Assembly (NCBI GenBank): GCA_027574665.1
Contig: CM050657.1
Location: 19,083,700-19,147,699, forward strand
Source: Rhynochetos jubatus
Taxonomy: Eukaryota > Chordata > Aves > Eurypygiformes > Rhynochetidae
Direction of reading: 5' to 3'
DNA: 64,000 nt
Both the position numbers and the translations under genes were made by a program. The notes under the pieces were generated by a model. The model was not told the origin of the DNA. It was given only the letters and a program-made list of their open reading frames with translations, and did not search any database. Shown in pieces: positions 25,800 to 40,612 of the stretch. Each line of letters starts with the position of its first letter. Positions within the stretch are counted from its first letter, which is position 1.

Positions 25800-28700
25800 G
25801 AAACCTTGGGGCAGTTCACAGCATGCAAATTAAGTAAATGCACATCTACTTCAATGTGGATTATATGACCTCAACTAACTAAAAAAAAAAAAAAAAATCA
25901 AAGCAGGTGTCTCCTCCTGGAAAGCAAACAGAACATATTTCGCCAAAATTAAGGAATTTTCCTAATTTAAAATAGCTTGAAAAACTAGGTGCCAGAAATT
26001 TAAACACATTCAATCCCTTCAAATTTAAGTGACTGAGTACCTTTAAGTATCTAGCATTAAATTATGAGGAAAGAAACCCACCTTTTGCATGTGAGAAATT
26101 ATACAGGAGAGTCAAAGTCATCAGAAAGAAAGAAGAGTTGAGATTTAGGCCAAGATCATGAGCAACTGGATGGATCAAAGGTAAACCATATGCCAAGCAA
26201 AATTATGTAATTCATTATAATGCAATGAAAGAACCAACCGTTTCCAGCATCACCACAAACCTTCCTTCCTCTGCTGACACTCCTGCCAGCCCAACCAGCC
26301 CCAGGGTGCAATCACACAGCATTGCTAAGTGGCAGCATCCTTTAAGTTTGCAAGCTAAAACTGCCTGGAGCACCTAAATCTCTAACTCTCAGCCCTAAAA
26401 TTCTGTTATTGCAGTGACTGGCTTGTCAAAGTCTATGTCCTTTGGACCTGGTTTTATGAGAAAAGCTTGTACTTATTCATAGAAAAGAATATTGTTACAA
26501 CAACACTGAAATTAGACATCCAAGAACCCTATGTCTATCCATGCAGCCATTAAACGAACGTGCATGGTCTAACAGCATGGTCTGGTGACATCCTACCAGT
26601 TACTGAACTAACCATGGCCTAAATTACAGGTAGCTCCTAATTACCACTTAGAGATAGCCTGTGGGGTATTAGCAGAAGAATGACCATTTTCACTGCTGAA
26701 TTCACTATTTGCAGCATACATTTTATTGTCTGAATGTTACCCCAAGACCCTTTATGACCGCATGGTTGGGATCGATGCTTTGGTTTCTGCATAGCTTCAG
26801 TTGTACAAGAAAATAGCTATATAACACTTCAGCAATCAGAACAAGAGATTTCAGTGGAAGTGCCATGTGCTCTGAATAACCGAAGAAGAAACATCTCAGA
26901 ATGATGAGGTCAACAACATGCCCAGCTTCTCATCAAGAAAACACATAACAGTTGATGCTACTTCTTGAGAGGTTTGTGAGCCAAATTATAGTTCCTATAT
27001 TATTGTCAAACACAGTACTCAGGTTCCAGGTTTATTAAAGGCAGTCATTTTCTTTATCTGTTGTGGTTACTGGGTGGTTGGTTTTTTCCTTCAGATTTCT
27101 CTTCAGCTCAGGGTTTTTCTCTTGAAATTGCTCATATTTTGGACAAGAAAACAGATTTATTTTCTGTTATATGCTTTCAATTGGTGATATCAGAAAACAA
27201 GTAGAAGAATGTGATATAAGTTTCAGGTTACATGTAGAGGCCAATTTTCTAGGATTAATGTCTCAATTAAATGGAAGTATAACTTCAATATTCTTTTTTA
27301 AAGTGTGTATCAAATCGCACTGTCTCTCTCCTTTCTGGCAAATGTTTTAGTTATTTTACAGACCAGTGAAGTTCTGAGAGTCAGGTCTTTTTCGATCTCA
27401 ATCACAACAGGGTAGGCTTAATTTTCAAGCTGTATACATACAGATTTCTCACAGGAAGATTTATAGCAGCCCAGCTTCAGTCAATACTTTAGTGAAAGCA
27501 ACAAGGCTTTCACACTAGCTATGGCTGTAAGCTACTCTTTACCTCACTGTTTGGATTATGAGCTCAATTCACTATTTTACCTAGGAATCACCACCTTATA
27601 GTCTTTATAGATAATTCTCCAGTATAGAGGGCTGAAGGGAAAACAATTCAGCAAGACACCTTTTGTCTTCCCAGTCTCAATATAAACACTGCAAACTGTT
27701 CCAATTTTGTTTCATGTATTTAAAACAAGAAATGCTGCCGTTCTACATTTACCACAAAATGGCTTATGCTGAGGCTGTTTTGGATTCACCCTGCATGATG
27801 CAAGAAGCAAAAGCTAATGAGCAAATTCCAAGTAGGGGAGATATCCTTTGGGCTTTTCTCCCCATCTTTCTAAGCACTTAACTACAACGACCAGAGACTT
27901 TTTTTTTTTTGAAAAATGAAAGCATTATACTGTCGCTGTGTAATCCAGCATGAATATAGCATTAGCTAGAATGAAGGAACCGCATATTAATCTTATGTGA
28001 TTTTTAAGAAACTCCCCCACGCTTGAGTCACGGTCAAGATGTTTAGCCTAAACATATTGTGATTAATATAAGTAGCAAGTGAAATTGTTCTTCTCAACCA
28101 GGATATTCTGACTCCACCTATATTTTTTCCAGTTACCCCAGACCTGAATGCAAAGAGAAATAGTCTAGTCAGAACCATCTGAGTAGTTCTGTATGAAAAG
28201 TGTTTTAATATTTTTTTGGCAAGGACTGGTGCCTCCTAATCAACAGACTTACTTCTTCACAAGGCCGACAGCCACAACTGACACTGTCATTGCCCCTAGA
28301 GCTGGAGCGCAAAAGCCCTCAATACGTTTGATATTGTCTCAGAATTCTAGGTTCTCCAGGTTGTCCCTAAACACAAAATAACACAAAACTCCTATTGTTC
28401 ATTTTATAACTAAACATTTCAGCATTATAGCTTATTGTTTGAATGGTAATGAAGTATTTTTGATCTTTTGAATGCCTTTTTTTTCTAATTTAAACACTTG
28501 TTGTTGTTGAGCAAACTGAGGTGTGTTCCTGGCTGCCAACACTACAAACCATTCAATTCAGCAGTTGATGCACCTGTTACTGCTTCGTGTGCCTCCACAC
28601 AAGAACAGAGAACTGCACTGGTGCAAGTGTCCCTGTTGATCAGCTTGTATCATCACTGCCTTCTTTACAGTTTATGCTGGCATACATCAATTATCACTCT

Positions 28701-31700
28701 GTTCATGCCAGATGAAATAGAAACACCATGCATTTCAAATTCTGGCCACAGTCTGAGTAATACAAACTTAAACCATTTATTTCTTAAATTTCACACTCCA
28801 ACATCTGGAAAAGCTACTAACTACAATGCAAATTCTTGAATGATATTATTCTATTAGGAAATCAAGGAAGTTGTTTGTGCATCTGTATGCATGAAGATCA
28901 CAAAATCCACTAAAAAGAGCGTGATAGAGGTTCATTGTGTTTCAGTGAAACGGTCATTAGACATTGGACACAGCAATTACCTGCATCTAGCCCCTGTGAC
29001 ATTCTCAATAAGTGAGTTCTCTTATCATGCCTTTTAGACAGTATATTTCGCAGTCATTGTAACAGGGAAAGCAGGAACTCTTTAATATTATTTTTCATGT
29101 TGAAATAAATTATTACAAAATACTGTTTGGGACGTCATATTTCTTTTATGATCTTTGGATTAAAAAAATGCAATGTTAGTAGCTAAAATATTGACAAATA
29201 TTGTTAAACTTCTCTATAAAGAACTATTAATTAAATCCCAGAGCACTGCAGTGAGTGAAAAATTGCTAACTTCTGTATTTTAGAGATAGGAGGAGGCGGC
29301 AGCAAGGGGCCAAGAGAGTTATCCAAGGCAGAGATATTGCATGACGCTCAGGCTGTGATCAGTTGTTTCATAACAACAAGATCAGACTACCAACAGCAGC
29401 AGCACCAGCCTAGCCACACTTACTTTTTTTCGTCCCTGAGAAGACACTTAATATCAAGCTTAATCATCCAAGATTGCCAAAACCAGAGACTCCTTATAAA
29501 AGGTCCCCTCACTGAAGGGATACAGAACGGTTTTTTAAATTAAACTCTTTGTACTTCACATTTCAAATGTCTTTTGCTTTCACTACTTATTTCGTACCTT
29601 TAGTATAAGCTAAAAATATTTTTAATAGTGATTGCCATGGCAATAAGTAAGCTAAGCTCTCAATATTTGAGCTTCCAAGTAATGCTTGACAGTTCAATGT
29701 TGCACATTGACTCCGATGTATTTATTACATCCAGTTTAACACAACAGACTCCACACACCACTGAGGTTCATCATGGCTCCACACAGGGCAGCACAGTGGG
29801 GAATTTGGATACAGCTGGGAAAGGAACCAGGACATGAGAAGTGTAAGTAACTTCTTGAAAGCAGAAGTGCTATACTTCAATATATAGGAACACAGCCGTA
29901 ATAGCTTCTGCTTTCAGCCAGTGGACTGAGGAGTGGATATGGAGGACTTGCTCTGTATTCTTTCCATGGGAATATCTACTCAATCCTCCTGCTTTGCCAC
30001 TTTGCCACCTTCTTCAGCATAAAGCCTGTTTTACCTGCATTTTTGCAGAGGCAATAAATCCAGACCTAAGTGAGGAGGCACAAGTCTCTGGAAATAAATT
30101 TGAATGTACTGAAAGTGCCTCAATGCCTTTGGTGAGATATCAAGAAAATGAACTTCCATTGATATCAAAAGAAAACTGTTATTGATAAGGCATTAGGAGC
30201 AATTTCGTATCTCTGCTTTGTTGTTAGTAAAGAAATATGGTATTAATCTTCAAGTCACTCTGGAATTTGGCATATGCTTGATTACAGAGGACATAAAAGA
30301 TGAGTGATCAAGAAAACTTTCAACAGTAGCGCCTGCTTGACTTACAGTATTAAAGGGCAAGAAGCCTGATTTTATAGACCTTAAAATATAAAAAGGACTC
30401 AAAATCCAATATACAGCTTTTTGTTGTTGTTTGCTTCAATAAATCTACATTTTATCTTCTCTGCAGGGCACAAGTTTATCTTCCAAACAACGTCCATTTT
30501 TAAGATACACTCATCAGCACTGCAGTATAATTTTTTTGAGAAGTGCTGCAGGATTTGTGACTCCTATGGAGTAGGAGTAACAGAATAATGCAAAGATTAC
30601 AGCTTAAAACTTAAGTACAGCAGAGTATATTTGCCCTCCCCTTCTGTAACAGAAAGTGCTTTGGTATAGAGCCACACAGTTAGAAAATGTGTAGCCTTAC
30701 TCAATTCTGTGAGAAAAATGCCAGTATCATGAAGGCATATATTCATGAAGCATACCAGGTGTAGGCAAATATCCCTGAGTCTGAAACTCCACGTAGCTAC
30801 TCACCTGTAATATATAGTTTTTTTCACTGACTCGTAGTTTTGCATCTTTATTTAACTTTCCTCAAATCAAAACCCTGGCTCATCATACTGCACATTACCA
30901 CTAGGAGCCATTACCACAGCTTGATCCTTCATTAAGGTATCAATATTCATCCCAGCACTCTTTGCTTCAGAATCCCCAATTAAATTACTGCTTTAATTGT
31001 CTGCTGTCACTGACAGATAGGTAAGTGCGTGTGCCTAGTCCACAGCAGCAAACGAATGTGCTTGCCTTAGTATGGAGTCACAGTACAGATTTAAAAGTTC
31101 TTTCTTTATGCATAAGAAATGGACATAAATCACTACTTCAGCAAAGTCAGCTCCAAATGGTGGGGAGTGGTGTTTTTTGGTTTGTTTTTTTTTTTTCTTT
31201 TCCAAGATGTGATTCACACTTGTACTTGCCACTGGCCTAATTTAAAACTTACCTTCCTTTCTGGTTCCCAATCCCTGTCAATATTTAAGAGTGCTAACAA
31301 TAACAATGAGTACTTCTCTAAAAATGGAGGGACTTTTTAAAGTAGTTACCCATATTTTGAGTGCCTGGGAATCCATTTTTATATTTTGATGGACACACAA
31401 GAACAGGGAAAGGGATTGGCATTTACACACTGAAGTTAAAAAGCCAAATCTACTAAGTTTCCTAGTAAATGCTACTCTTGTTTTACCTGACTCTCCACTG
31501 CAGGCAGAACAAGACCAGCCCAAAATGATGAGAAAGCAACGGCATACACCTGCACATGGTTAAAAGTGTCAGTGACTCCAACTTCACAATATTCCTTTTA
31601 TATTGTTTTGATAGTTTTATTCTAGATCAGAGGTTTAAACTGTGCTGAACTGGTTTATACTTCTAGTTAAGTTAAGAACTGACTTATTAATAGCACCTTT

Positions 31701-34469
31701 GAGGAATTTATATAGGCAAGTCATATGACCCCAACACGATAGCTTAAATGTAGCCCGGAGTAATTCAGCTAAGATCCCAAGGGCTCACGCAAAATCGTAA
31801 TTCTCTTTAGTCTTTGAGCCATTAAAATTCAGCTAGACTGTGAAGTTGACAGCTGTTTACTGTAAGGTTACCTCCTGCCTGCCAAATAATAGGGCTGCTA
31901 TTGGCACCCTTCCACCCTCCTAGTTGAGAAAAGACTTCCTTATAGTCAAAACGGAGCTAAAATTTTACAGTCCTCAAGCTGGAGAGGTGTGTATCTTTAA
32001 ACAGGCTTAAGCGAGATTGAACTGGTCCATTACCTTACTTCAGTTCTTTTCAAAGTAAATGTTATCACAACACTTGAGTGGAATATAAATTCCAAACTGC
32101 AATTCAGCCTGGTAATACTAGAAAGACCACAAGAAGAATAGGAGTAATGACACATGCTCTTCTAGGGCCTCCCAGCTCATGTTTTTCTCAGGATGCCCAC
32201 ACTGCTGTAGGAAGACTGAGCTTCCTACCATGCTCCCACAGGTATAAATGAAAAGAAATACATTCTCCTTTGTCACATAGAAAAAACCCCATCATTTTGT
32301 ATCACCAGCTGCCAAAAATACACATATTAAAGACAAATGTCACATCGAGGTCAAGAAACAGTGCAGAAAAAGTCAGCAAAATCCTCTCATTAGAACTCCA
32401 AGCCCTCTTTCTCATAATGTTGTACTTCTGTGTTTTACCATTTCTAAAACCACACTCAAGACTAGAAAACATTTTACATTACACCAGTATTAGCTAAAGA
32501 TAGGATCAGAGATAGAATGGCTCCTCTTCCTCTCTGGCTTCCTACCTCTCCGGTGGGCTCTCTCTGCAAGCCCATGAGTTTCCACTCCCTGCCACAAAGC
32601 TTGTGCATCTCATCAAAGAGAACAGACCCTTCTCGTTTTCCCTCATAGTCAAAACCATATGCTCAAAGGTACAACTTTAAACCACTCAGGAGACGTGCAA
32701 ACAACTGAAATCTTCCATTTTTCAGCCCCTCTACCTCTATAAGATTACATAAAAAAGAATAACCCTATCACTGCTTCCTCTTACTATACTTAAAAGAAAA
32801 ATAAAGCAGTATCTATTAATTTCTCTCAAAACGCACAGCAGGCACCTACCTGCAACAGCAGAGCTGTGCTTCTGACCCTCACACGCAGAGCTGCCAGTCC
32901 ACCACCCCAGCTGGCTCACATGCCCAGCCTCAAGGAAGGGTGGAGGCCCACACCACCTCTCCTTTTACCATGTAGTGCTAATTAGCTCTAAATAGCTTTT
33001 CATGCACCTGCTTCGCCTGGGTCTTAGGCTCTACGTAAGAGACCCCAAGTCCCAAACTCTGTGTGGGAGTTGGTTATAGTGAGCAGCAACTGCTGTGTGG
33101 GTGTTTCAGGAACTGACTGGGAGGCAGCAGAGGGCTTACTGAAATTTGTAGGTTTTTAAGTCATTTGATACTTCTGAAAATGTTATCTAAGTGCTTTGAA
33201 CAACAGCAAGTGTCAGCAAAACTGGGATGCAATTAAAATACTCCTTGTGAACACAAAAAACCCTTTCCTAAGTGGGTCATTAGGAGTTTCCATCTTAAAA
33301 TGAGCTGCAGAGCAGATATTTGTGCAGTCATATCATGGAGGCTCCGAGCCCAGGCTTAGTGATGGAACTAGTGCAGCTCTAACGCTGCAGACTCCAGAGA
33401 AGTTCTATGATGGCAGTAGCCTTATGTGCTGCATGCCATCACATCCCCCTCCATATTATCCAGTGAAGTTTGCTAGCTTGAGCCAGTATCCTCATTCTCT
33501 TCAGCATCCATCAACGGTCCACCATTGTGTTTCCCAAAAAGTCAATCCGCACCCTTCATGGGCATTAGGATCAACTGTAATTCCTATTTATTTTACATGT
33601 CTTATTCACTATTATTTACCGTGCCTTCCTTGGCTTCTGTGTTAGTTCTTCTGTTTTCTGAGACTAAGATGGATGTTGAATGCTTTGCAAATGGGACTGT
33701 TCAACAGATGGCTGTTCAGTTCATGCTCTATTGGACTGATTGTTTGGTCTTTTTATAATTAGATTTTTCTGGTGCTTTGTATTATTTTAATGAATCCTTA
33801 TTAATGGATGGGGCTAAACAAATAAGGCTTTTCTCAAGTGTAACGACTTTAACCAGTTAAGAGCATGCCTTCTTACATAACAGTAGTTAAAACCATTTTG
33901 GCCTGAAAAAAACATCTTCCGGCTGTTCTTGTGCATGTGAAGGAAAATTTTTGGATGCCATTATTTTTAAACACTTAATTAATTTCCTTCAAACCAAGAT
34001 TATTTTCTTCCTCTAATGAGAATTATAAAACCTGTCAGGTCTGAGGCTTCTATCTTTAGTCATTTGTTTGGAATTATGCAAGTCCAGAATTTAAAATAGA
34101 ACATACGGAGGCTCCTCGACTCGGTTCAAAAATGGCAGAACTAATTCCATAGAAAGATTTCTCAGAAAAAGCTGACTTTGAAGCCAAGTGGATCATGGAA
34201 AATTTTAGCAATAAGTATATTTTGAGAAGGTATGAGTTGCTTAAAAAGCTGTGTTGCATCTTAATCTTAACTTTAGTGCTTGCTATCAGGAATGCTATAA
34301 TAACATTATAATTATCTATAATATCAGAGAATTTTCTGTTCATCCTACTTAAAGGTAATGCAGTGTGAGTCACTAAAAATTATGAAACTGAATTGCCATT
34401 TTGATTTCAGGATATCATTACCTCAACTTGCACAACCCAGATATACCTTAGCTAGGAAGCAAGTTTTCT
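25800..34469. other. Gene-free AT-rich DNA
   Basis: About 8.7 kb without a supportable exon. Open frames of 60-113 codons occur on both strands, without domains, coding-like composition or splice signals. A weak old-repeat echo (TTACACCAGTATTAGC then AGGATCAGA) lies at 32478-32511, and a possible MIR-like trace at 29280-29325; both are too short to call. A T-rich tract lies at 31180-31200. Confidence 0.6.
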
Positions 34470-34494
34470 TATATATATATATATATTTATATAG
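34470..34494 (+). repeat. (AT)n microsatellite
   Basis: Eight AT repeats at 34471-34486 are followed by TTATATAG. It is short and probably length-polymorphic. Confidence 0.9.
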
Positions 34495-37400
34495 ATGTAG
34501 ATCTTTACATAGATCTTTGGAAAAAACAGACTCAATAGAATTTAACATTCCTGATCTTTGGGGTAGTATAGTACCGGACACTGAGACAAAGCCACCCTGT
34601 GATGCTTCTCTTCCCATCTGTTATCTCTCTCCCTGATTCTTGGCAGTTTTTCCTACTGACAACTCGGCGGTGAAGGTCTGAATCCAGCGATCTGAGTGGG
34701 TGATATCTATCAATCTTGTGGCACACGTATGCAACATTGCTAGGCAACAGGTAGCAGCATGACACCCACATTCTGCAATTTCCTTTTGGTGACTGAGACT
34801 TTTACTATATTAATTATACTGAACTTTATTTCATGTATTTCAGGCATTAACTTCCATGGAAAATATTTTTAAAAACTCTTTGAGCTAAGATTCCTTTCTG
34901 TTGCATATTGAATGAACAAATATTGGCAACTGATAAAGTCATCATTCTAACAATTGCTAGATATGAATGTGGTGCACGAAGCCTGCTAAAATTGCAGATA
35001 AGTGGGATATCAGATTATTTTGTGTTGAAGATAACTATGCTACAGGGAAAAACTTTTGCAAGGACTTCAAAACATAGAGGACATAAAAATATAGAGTGAG
35101 GAGATAACTAGGGAGGAAGTTACTTTTTTTTCCCAACTTGCTTTCTCTACTCTATTTTTTGGCTGGCTTCTCTTTTCCAGTTGTTAGGATGCAACACAGG
35201 GACTAAGCTACAGTTTTACTTTCATGCCCCATCACAGACATCTTGTGTGACCACAGTCAGATGAGGCTACGTTATACTACAGGGAGAATGCAAGTGAACT
35301 GCACTCACTTTACTTCTCTTGAATTAGCCTAGCTTAGGAAAAATAGCCAACCCTTCAACATTATTACACCCTTGTAAGTAATGTATTTTTCTATGGATCT
35401 GGGATTTCTCAAAGATGTGTTCCACAGTTATTTAAGCTGCAATAAACTGGGTCATTCTACACATTTAATTTTGAAATAATTTGCCTGTCCTTTCTGAATA
35501 CACAAAGGAAATCCCTGAGATGTACTCAAATGGAGCTAGTCTGTTTGCTGTAAAGTGCTTGTGTTAGCCACTGATGAGTAATAGTAAGTTCAGCTTTAGT
35601 TCACACCCTCTGAGAAACCAGCCAAATCAAATTGAGAGAAGAAGCATGCTCATATTCAAAGTTGTGCTAGCAGACAGGACATTACTCGGGGCAGCCCTTG
35701 AATTACAACCCAAACTACCTTTGCAGCAAGACAAGGCTCTTTGAAGGTATGTTCAAATGTTCATGAGTGATCAAATTATCATTACTTGCAGAGCTACCAC
35801 GGGTTTCTGTGTCTTGGCTAAACGTAATTCATTATACCAATATCATTTATGGGAACTTGAACATAGCCTCAATCTGCTTGGATTTTGGATTCTCACCTGT
35901 ATCACTTTATCTCTCACAGTGTTTGTGAGCTGCTCGTAACCTGTGTGTGCAGGTACATAGTTCCTTGACACACAAAAATACCATATCCAGGCAGATAGTT
36001 CCTTAAGTAGGAGTTTAATCTTTGCTATATTAAGATGGACAGAGGGAAGAACAGTCAAAATATTTGTGTAATCTTTGGTCAGCAAGTACTCTAATATGCT
36101 GTATTTTATAAGGCAACTAATTTTATAAATGAAGTCTCTTAAGTGTGTCCATGGGTTACTGAGTCTCATCATCATTTATTGTACAGGCATGAGCAGCAGT
36201 CACCTGCCTATCCATCTAGTTGCTGTTAGTCACCAGGTTTAATGTTCAGGTTACATCTGTGACTGGAATGTCCTTTCTGTACAGAAATTTTATCTGTATG
36301 CAAAGGGAATGACTTCAAGCAGTTGAAATGCATAAAGAATTTCTTCTTTCCTCCTGCAGCTGTCCTCTCCTGACAGTGACTCATCACTGCAAAGGGAAGC
36401 AAATTCCAAACCTGAACAATAGACCTAAACCAGATAGGAAAACTGTTGTACTTACCTGTGAGGTATATCAGGAAGAAAACAGGCGAACAGTTGCTTCAGA
36501 AGACATTTTCCCCCTCCATTTAGACATAAAAACCAATGCTGGAATAGGGCCAGATGGGTAGCTTTCCTTGAATGCATTGGATGCAATTTCTCCTGAATGA
36601 TGGGTAGGCTCCAGAAGGAAAGTCCGAGTGGACACACTGTCTACTAGCTCAGAGCAGCAGGTCAGAAGACAGTCTGCATCTTCTTTGCTAGCCTGGGTGA
36701 GATGCTTGTGCGAGATACCCGTTACACATCCAGTGGTGATTAATGAGGATGGAGAACAAGCTCTTCGGTTTCCAAACACACCTTTTTAACACTGAATCCC
36801 ACTGGCCTAGGGGAAAAAAAACACAGGCTGACAAACACACAGAAATCTGGATGGGGTTTTGGTTAGTTTGTTCCCTGTTGCTACACATTTTTGTGCCAGA
36901 CATGAGCCCAGTAATAGCAGAAAAGCCTGTCATGTTTGCAAATACCTGTTGGTAGTCAAATAGGAGGACAACTGAGAGTCAGAACGTGTCACTGAAAATA
37001 CTGTTGTTTAAGTAACAGGGTGGTTTCAGTTGCCCTGTTATTATTTGGACTTTTGTAATTTCTGCTAAGAATTTAGCAGGCAACATCAAAAGCTTTAGCT
37101 TGGGGAATTCATAAGCAGGGATATGATTAATACAATTTCAGATGTATTTGTAGAAGATGCAGAACTTACTGTGGGAACTGATAATTTAATTAGATTCTGG
37201 TTTATGTGATTCATATACCTAATATTCTGAGTACTATATTAAGAAATAAATACAACTTAATTTTTCATAGGGCATTGCTTTGTTCTGCTATACAAGCAAA
37301 CAGTTGATTACATGGAAGGCACAGCTCTGATCGGCTGTAAAAATAAGGACCTCATTGTACTGTGAAATAGCTTTCAAATACAGCTAAAGAGAACAGGCTG

Positions 37401-37704
37401 CATATACATTAACACATAAAATCCCCAGCGAAAAATTAACACCATATTTAGGAATTTCATGTTGAATCTTACAAACCACATGAAGTCTTGAATACCAGTA
37501 TCTTAAACAGAAAAAAATATTCTTCATAAACTATTTATAATACACGTTTCTTAAAATGTTAACTTTCAGTTTTGCACCAAGTTTTAACGTAACTGGCATG
37601 AGACTTTTAAGTAAAGTCTCCCTCATATCTCTAGGTTATGTACCGTGATCAACAAAAGCGATGGCTTTATCATTTCCATAGTCATGATAGAGCTGTAGTT
37701 CTGT
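34495..37704. other. Gene-free DNA
   Basis: No exon, RNA gene or repeat was recognised. Overlapping frames at 36328-36955 on both strands are the densest cluster but show no domain. Confidence 0.6.
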
Positions 37705-37752
37705 GGTAGTCAATGAAATTACCCCAGTGAAAGTAAGAGAATCAGGCCCACA
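37705..37752 (+). repeat. Ancient amniote repeat fragment
   Basis: GTGGTAGTCAATGAAATTAC, CCCAGTGAAAGTAAGAGAAT and CAGGCCCAC follow one another. This matches the old-repeat string 'GAAGTCAATGGAATTACACCAGTGTAAATGAGAATCAGGCCCA' seen in birds and turtles. It is one of the clearest copies of this kind in the window. Confidence 0.6.
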
Positions 37753-39864
37753 TTTATTAAGTAGAATAGAAATATTTCTTTATAGGTTCAGGAGACCCTT
37801 AATATACGTCTGGATGTACCTGATACGCAGTGAAAACCAGTTTTCTTCTGGACTGACTGCATAATTTAAAATGTATATGCCCTGGGTATCTCTAAAATCT
37901 AATGTAAACCAAGTTTGCTGTATTTGTGGATATCGTGAAGGTCGAAAGGATTTTACAGACATTTTTTCTTATTTAAACGGTACTTCAGTGATTAAATTCT
38001 ACAGATTGTTAAAGCCCTGTAGCTATCTGCAACTAAGTAAAACTCTTACAATTTACAATAAATACAGTGGCAGAATGTCATAAATCTGGGTATACAGAAA
38101 TGTAAGACTTGAAGATCTAAGAAAAAGATTTGGCAGAAGAGACAACATTCGTATAGATTTGCTCTACAAAGCCAAGATCATTCCCCTTCCAATTGCCTCT
38201 AGAAAGCACAAAGAATGTTATGCGTGCCACATATTGCAAACAGGTAGTAATATTTGTTACAGTCTTTTAGAACCTATTCCACCCAAATTGGTGCCTCAGC
38301 TGCTGTTTTTTGTGTCAAGGAAGAAAGAGAAGTGCAGCGGGCAAGTTGTAAAACCACATAGTGAATCAATTCTGCACTGACGTGAGCGGCAGAGCGCTGG
38401 GAGGGCACCGTCATGGGGCAGCTGAAGCTGAGCTCCTACTGCTGCGGAACAACCTCCCTGTGTTGTAAACCTGCCACGCACAAAGAATCAGAGAGATGAG
38501 AGGTACGTTCCAAATGGACCCATTTCATAGAACTTCTCCTTTGTAAAGTGCCCATCGATGCTGCAGCTGGAATCTGCTCAAGTCAGGACGGTTTCATGCT
38601 TCAGAAGTGGACACAAGGGTGCAGTTGTAGAGAAAAAAAAAAAAAAGAGCAGTATGATGAAGCTCTCCCTTCTGAGAAGCCATATCAACTGAAAATATTT
38701 CTTCCAAGTGATAGGAAGTGTCAGGATTTTTTATTTTACTAAAAAGTTCCATGGGATTCAGTGTGTTCTACGTACACAATTACTCTTTGGTTTTAATTTT
38801 CAGATATAAGTCTGAGACCTATGTTTCTAAAATTTAAAACACCAGAAGTATTTTGGCACTCAGAAGACATCAACAACTAAAGCAGCTTGGCTTTCTTTTG
38901 CCCTGCATCTTTCCCTATCCTTTACTAAGAGTGGACAGAGAACGTTACCAGACTGCAGGGGCAGTATTTTGCTTATACACAGTGCAGCTGACAATAAAAA
39001 AAAGGTAATATAGCTATGTACTGAGCATATGTGGATTTTTTTCCCAGTGCTGTATGGTTGGTTCATCTTCACAGAGTGATGATTTTCCCTTTGCTTTTAA
39101 AAAGCTGGAATTATCCTGAAGCTGTTTAGCCATTAAATTTCCTCAGTACATATGTGCATACACAGATAATATAACTGGAAGACAATGAAAAGAATAGCAC
39201 AGCTTGATTTCTTATTTCTTTTGTTGAATTGTTTCAAGTTCTCTTGTTGGAGGAAGATGTGTTTCTAATAGTTCCAGTTGGAATATACAAAGCTAATGAT
39301 GTACATTGCTAATGTACAAAACAGATTTCCTATTACAAGGAGCCTTAGACAATAACATATAATGAGTCCGCAAGTAATTTCTCACTGAAAGCTAACCATT
39401 CCAGAGTCCTTGACCTAAGTGTGGGATTTTTTTGTCAAGATGGGCAAAGCCTTCACAAGTACATCAATTGAAAAAGGGCACAATGTCAATATCAATATGT
39501 TCAGAAAACTATTCAGATTCATGAATGCAATCTACAGAAAGACCAGCCAAGGTTATCACCAGATGTTTCTTGTCCCACATGCCACAGCTTGATTGTACTG
39601 TAATTAATTCAGCTGAAAAGCCTCTGCAAGAACTGTGTTTTCAGCAAAATTTCAAGCTTGGTTTCAAATACCAGAAATCATTTCAGATTTCTTAATCATC
39701 TTCTAGACAAATGTGAAACTCTACATTAAAAATATGCCAAAAAATACTTATAGAAATTGCATTTAAAGACCATTTCAAAGCAGTTATGATTAAAGCTAGA
39801 CCTCTGGGGTTCAGAGACTTTGGCACGTATAGCACAAGGGCCATAGGGCCTTATTCCATAAACT
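37753..39864. other. Gene-free DNA
   Basis: No supported exon. A modest CpG cluster lies at 38381-38409 (four CpG in about 30 bases). An A13-14 run lies at about 38633-38645. Confidence 0.6.
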
Positions 39865-39957
39865 ATCTACCCCAGATCATAATGCAAGTTCAGTACAACA
39901 GAAATTTGGACTCAGGTTTCTGCACCAAACCATAGCAGTATTTATCCAGTTAGCCAT
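39865..39957. repeat. Possible MIR-like fragment
   Basis: The order CAGAAATTTGGACTCAGGTTTCTG, ACCAAACCATAGCAG, TTTATCCAGTTAGCCATA resembles the 3' part of MIR-type elements ('CAGRAYTKGRACTCAGGTYTCCTGACTCC..ATCCAGTGC..TTATCCACTRGGCCA'). It is old and diverged, and the family assignment is from memory. Confidence 0.4.
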
Positions 39958-40307
39958 AATATGAACAAACAAAAAAATCAATATTTCCCAAGGTATTTTA
40001 CAGCTCAAACTCCTTTTTTTTATGGCATATCAGACCGAAGACCTACTATATTCTTGTTGTGAAGAAAGATGCTTTTAGTTATTTAAAGTTTGAGGTCCAT
40101 TTAAAAATGAATTTCATTAAAGTCAGATACTCACAGGCATAAAGTTAAGACATAAATAAACCAGAACATATTTTATCGTAATATACCGCTTTATTTTGCT
40201 GCAATATTTGCAGAAAGAACACATTGAAATACACTTCCAAACTACTTTAAACCTAATTCTGGGCAATACAGGCCTGAGACAAAATGAGATATGTTAAAAT
40301 TTATGGT

Positions 40308-40396
40308 TCTGGTTTTCAAAGCTATTGACCATCAAAGCCTATATTTAACTCCAGGTAGAATTGTGTTCAGCATGTCTGAAAATTGGGCCCTAAATT
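40308..40396. repeat. Ancient amniote repeat fragment
   Basis: TGGTTTTCAAAGCTATTGACC is followed by GTTCAGCATGTCTGAAAATTGGGCCC. The second part matches the 'GCTCAGCACCTCTGAAAATCAGGCCC' motif also found at 59627-59658 in this window. This shared motif supports a common repeat family. Confidence 0.5.
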
Positions 40397-40579
40397 AAAG
40401 ATAAGTGTTTTTACCTGGGAAGCATCCATTTGAGTACCACCCACAAATTGTATACTGATAGTTCTTCCTATAGGAAAATCTTTTGGATTATTTCAAGATA
40501 AAAGCACAGACCAATGTCAGCCCTCTTACAAGCTGCATACTAATGCGAGGAGGGGAAGGAAGGATTTATTTGGAATCTT

Positions 40580-40612
40580 CTAATTGACCTCAGTGGAATT
40601 GGGCCTGGACCC
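40580..40612. repeat. Ancient amniote repeat fragment
   Basis: TAATTGACCTCAGTGGAATTGGGCCTGGACCC matches the 'CATTGACTTCAATGGAATTGGGCC' type of old repeat. It lies only 184 bp from the copy at 40308-40396 and could be part of the same ancient insertion. Confidence 0.45.

Noticed and set aside
29495-29503. TATAAAAGG sequence
   Set aside because: Isolated 9-mer without supporting promoter elements; shows how easily this motif occurs by chance.
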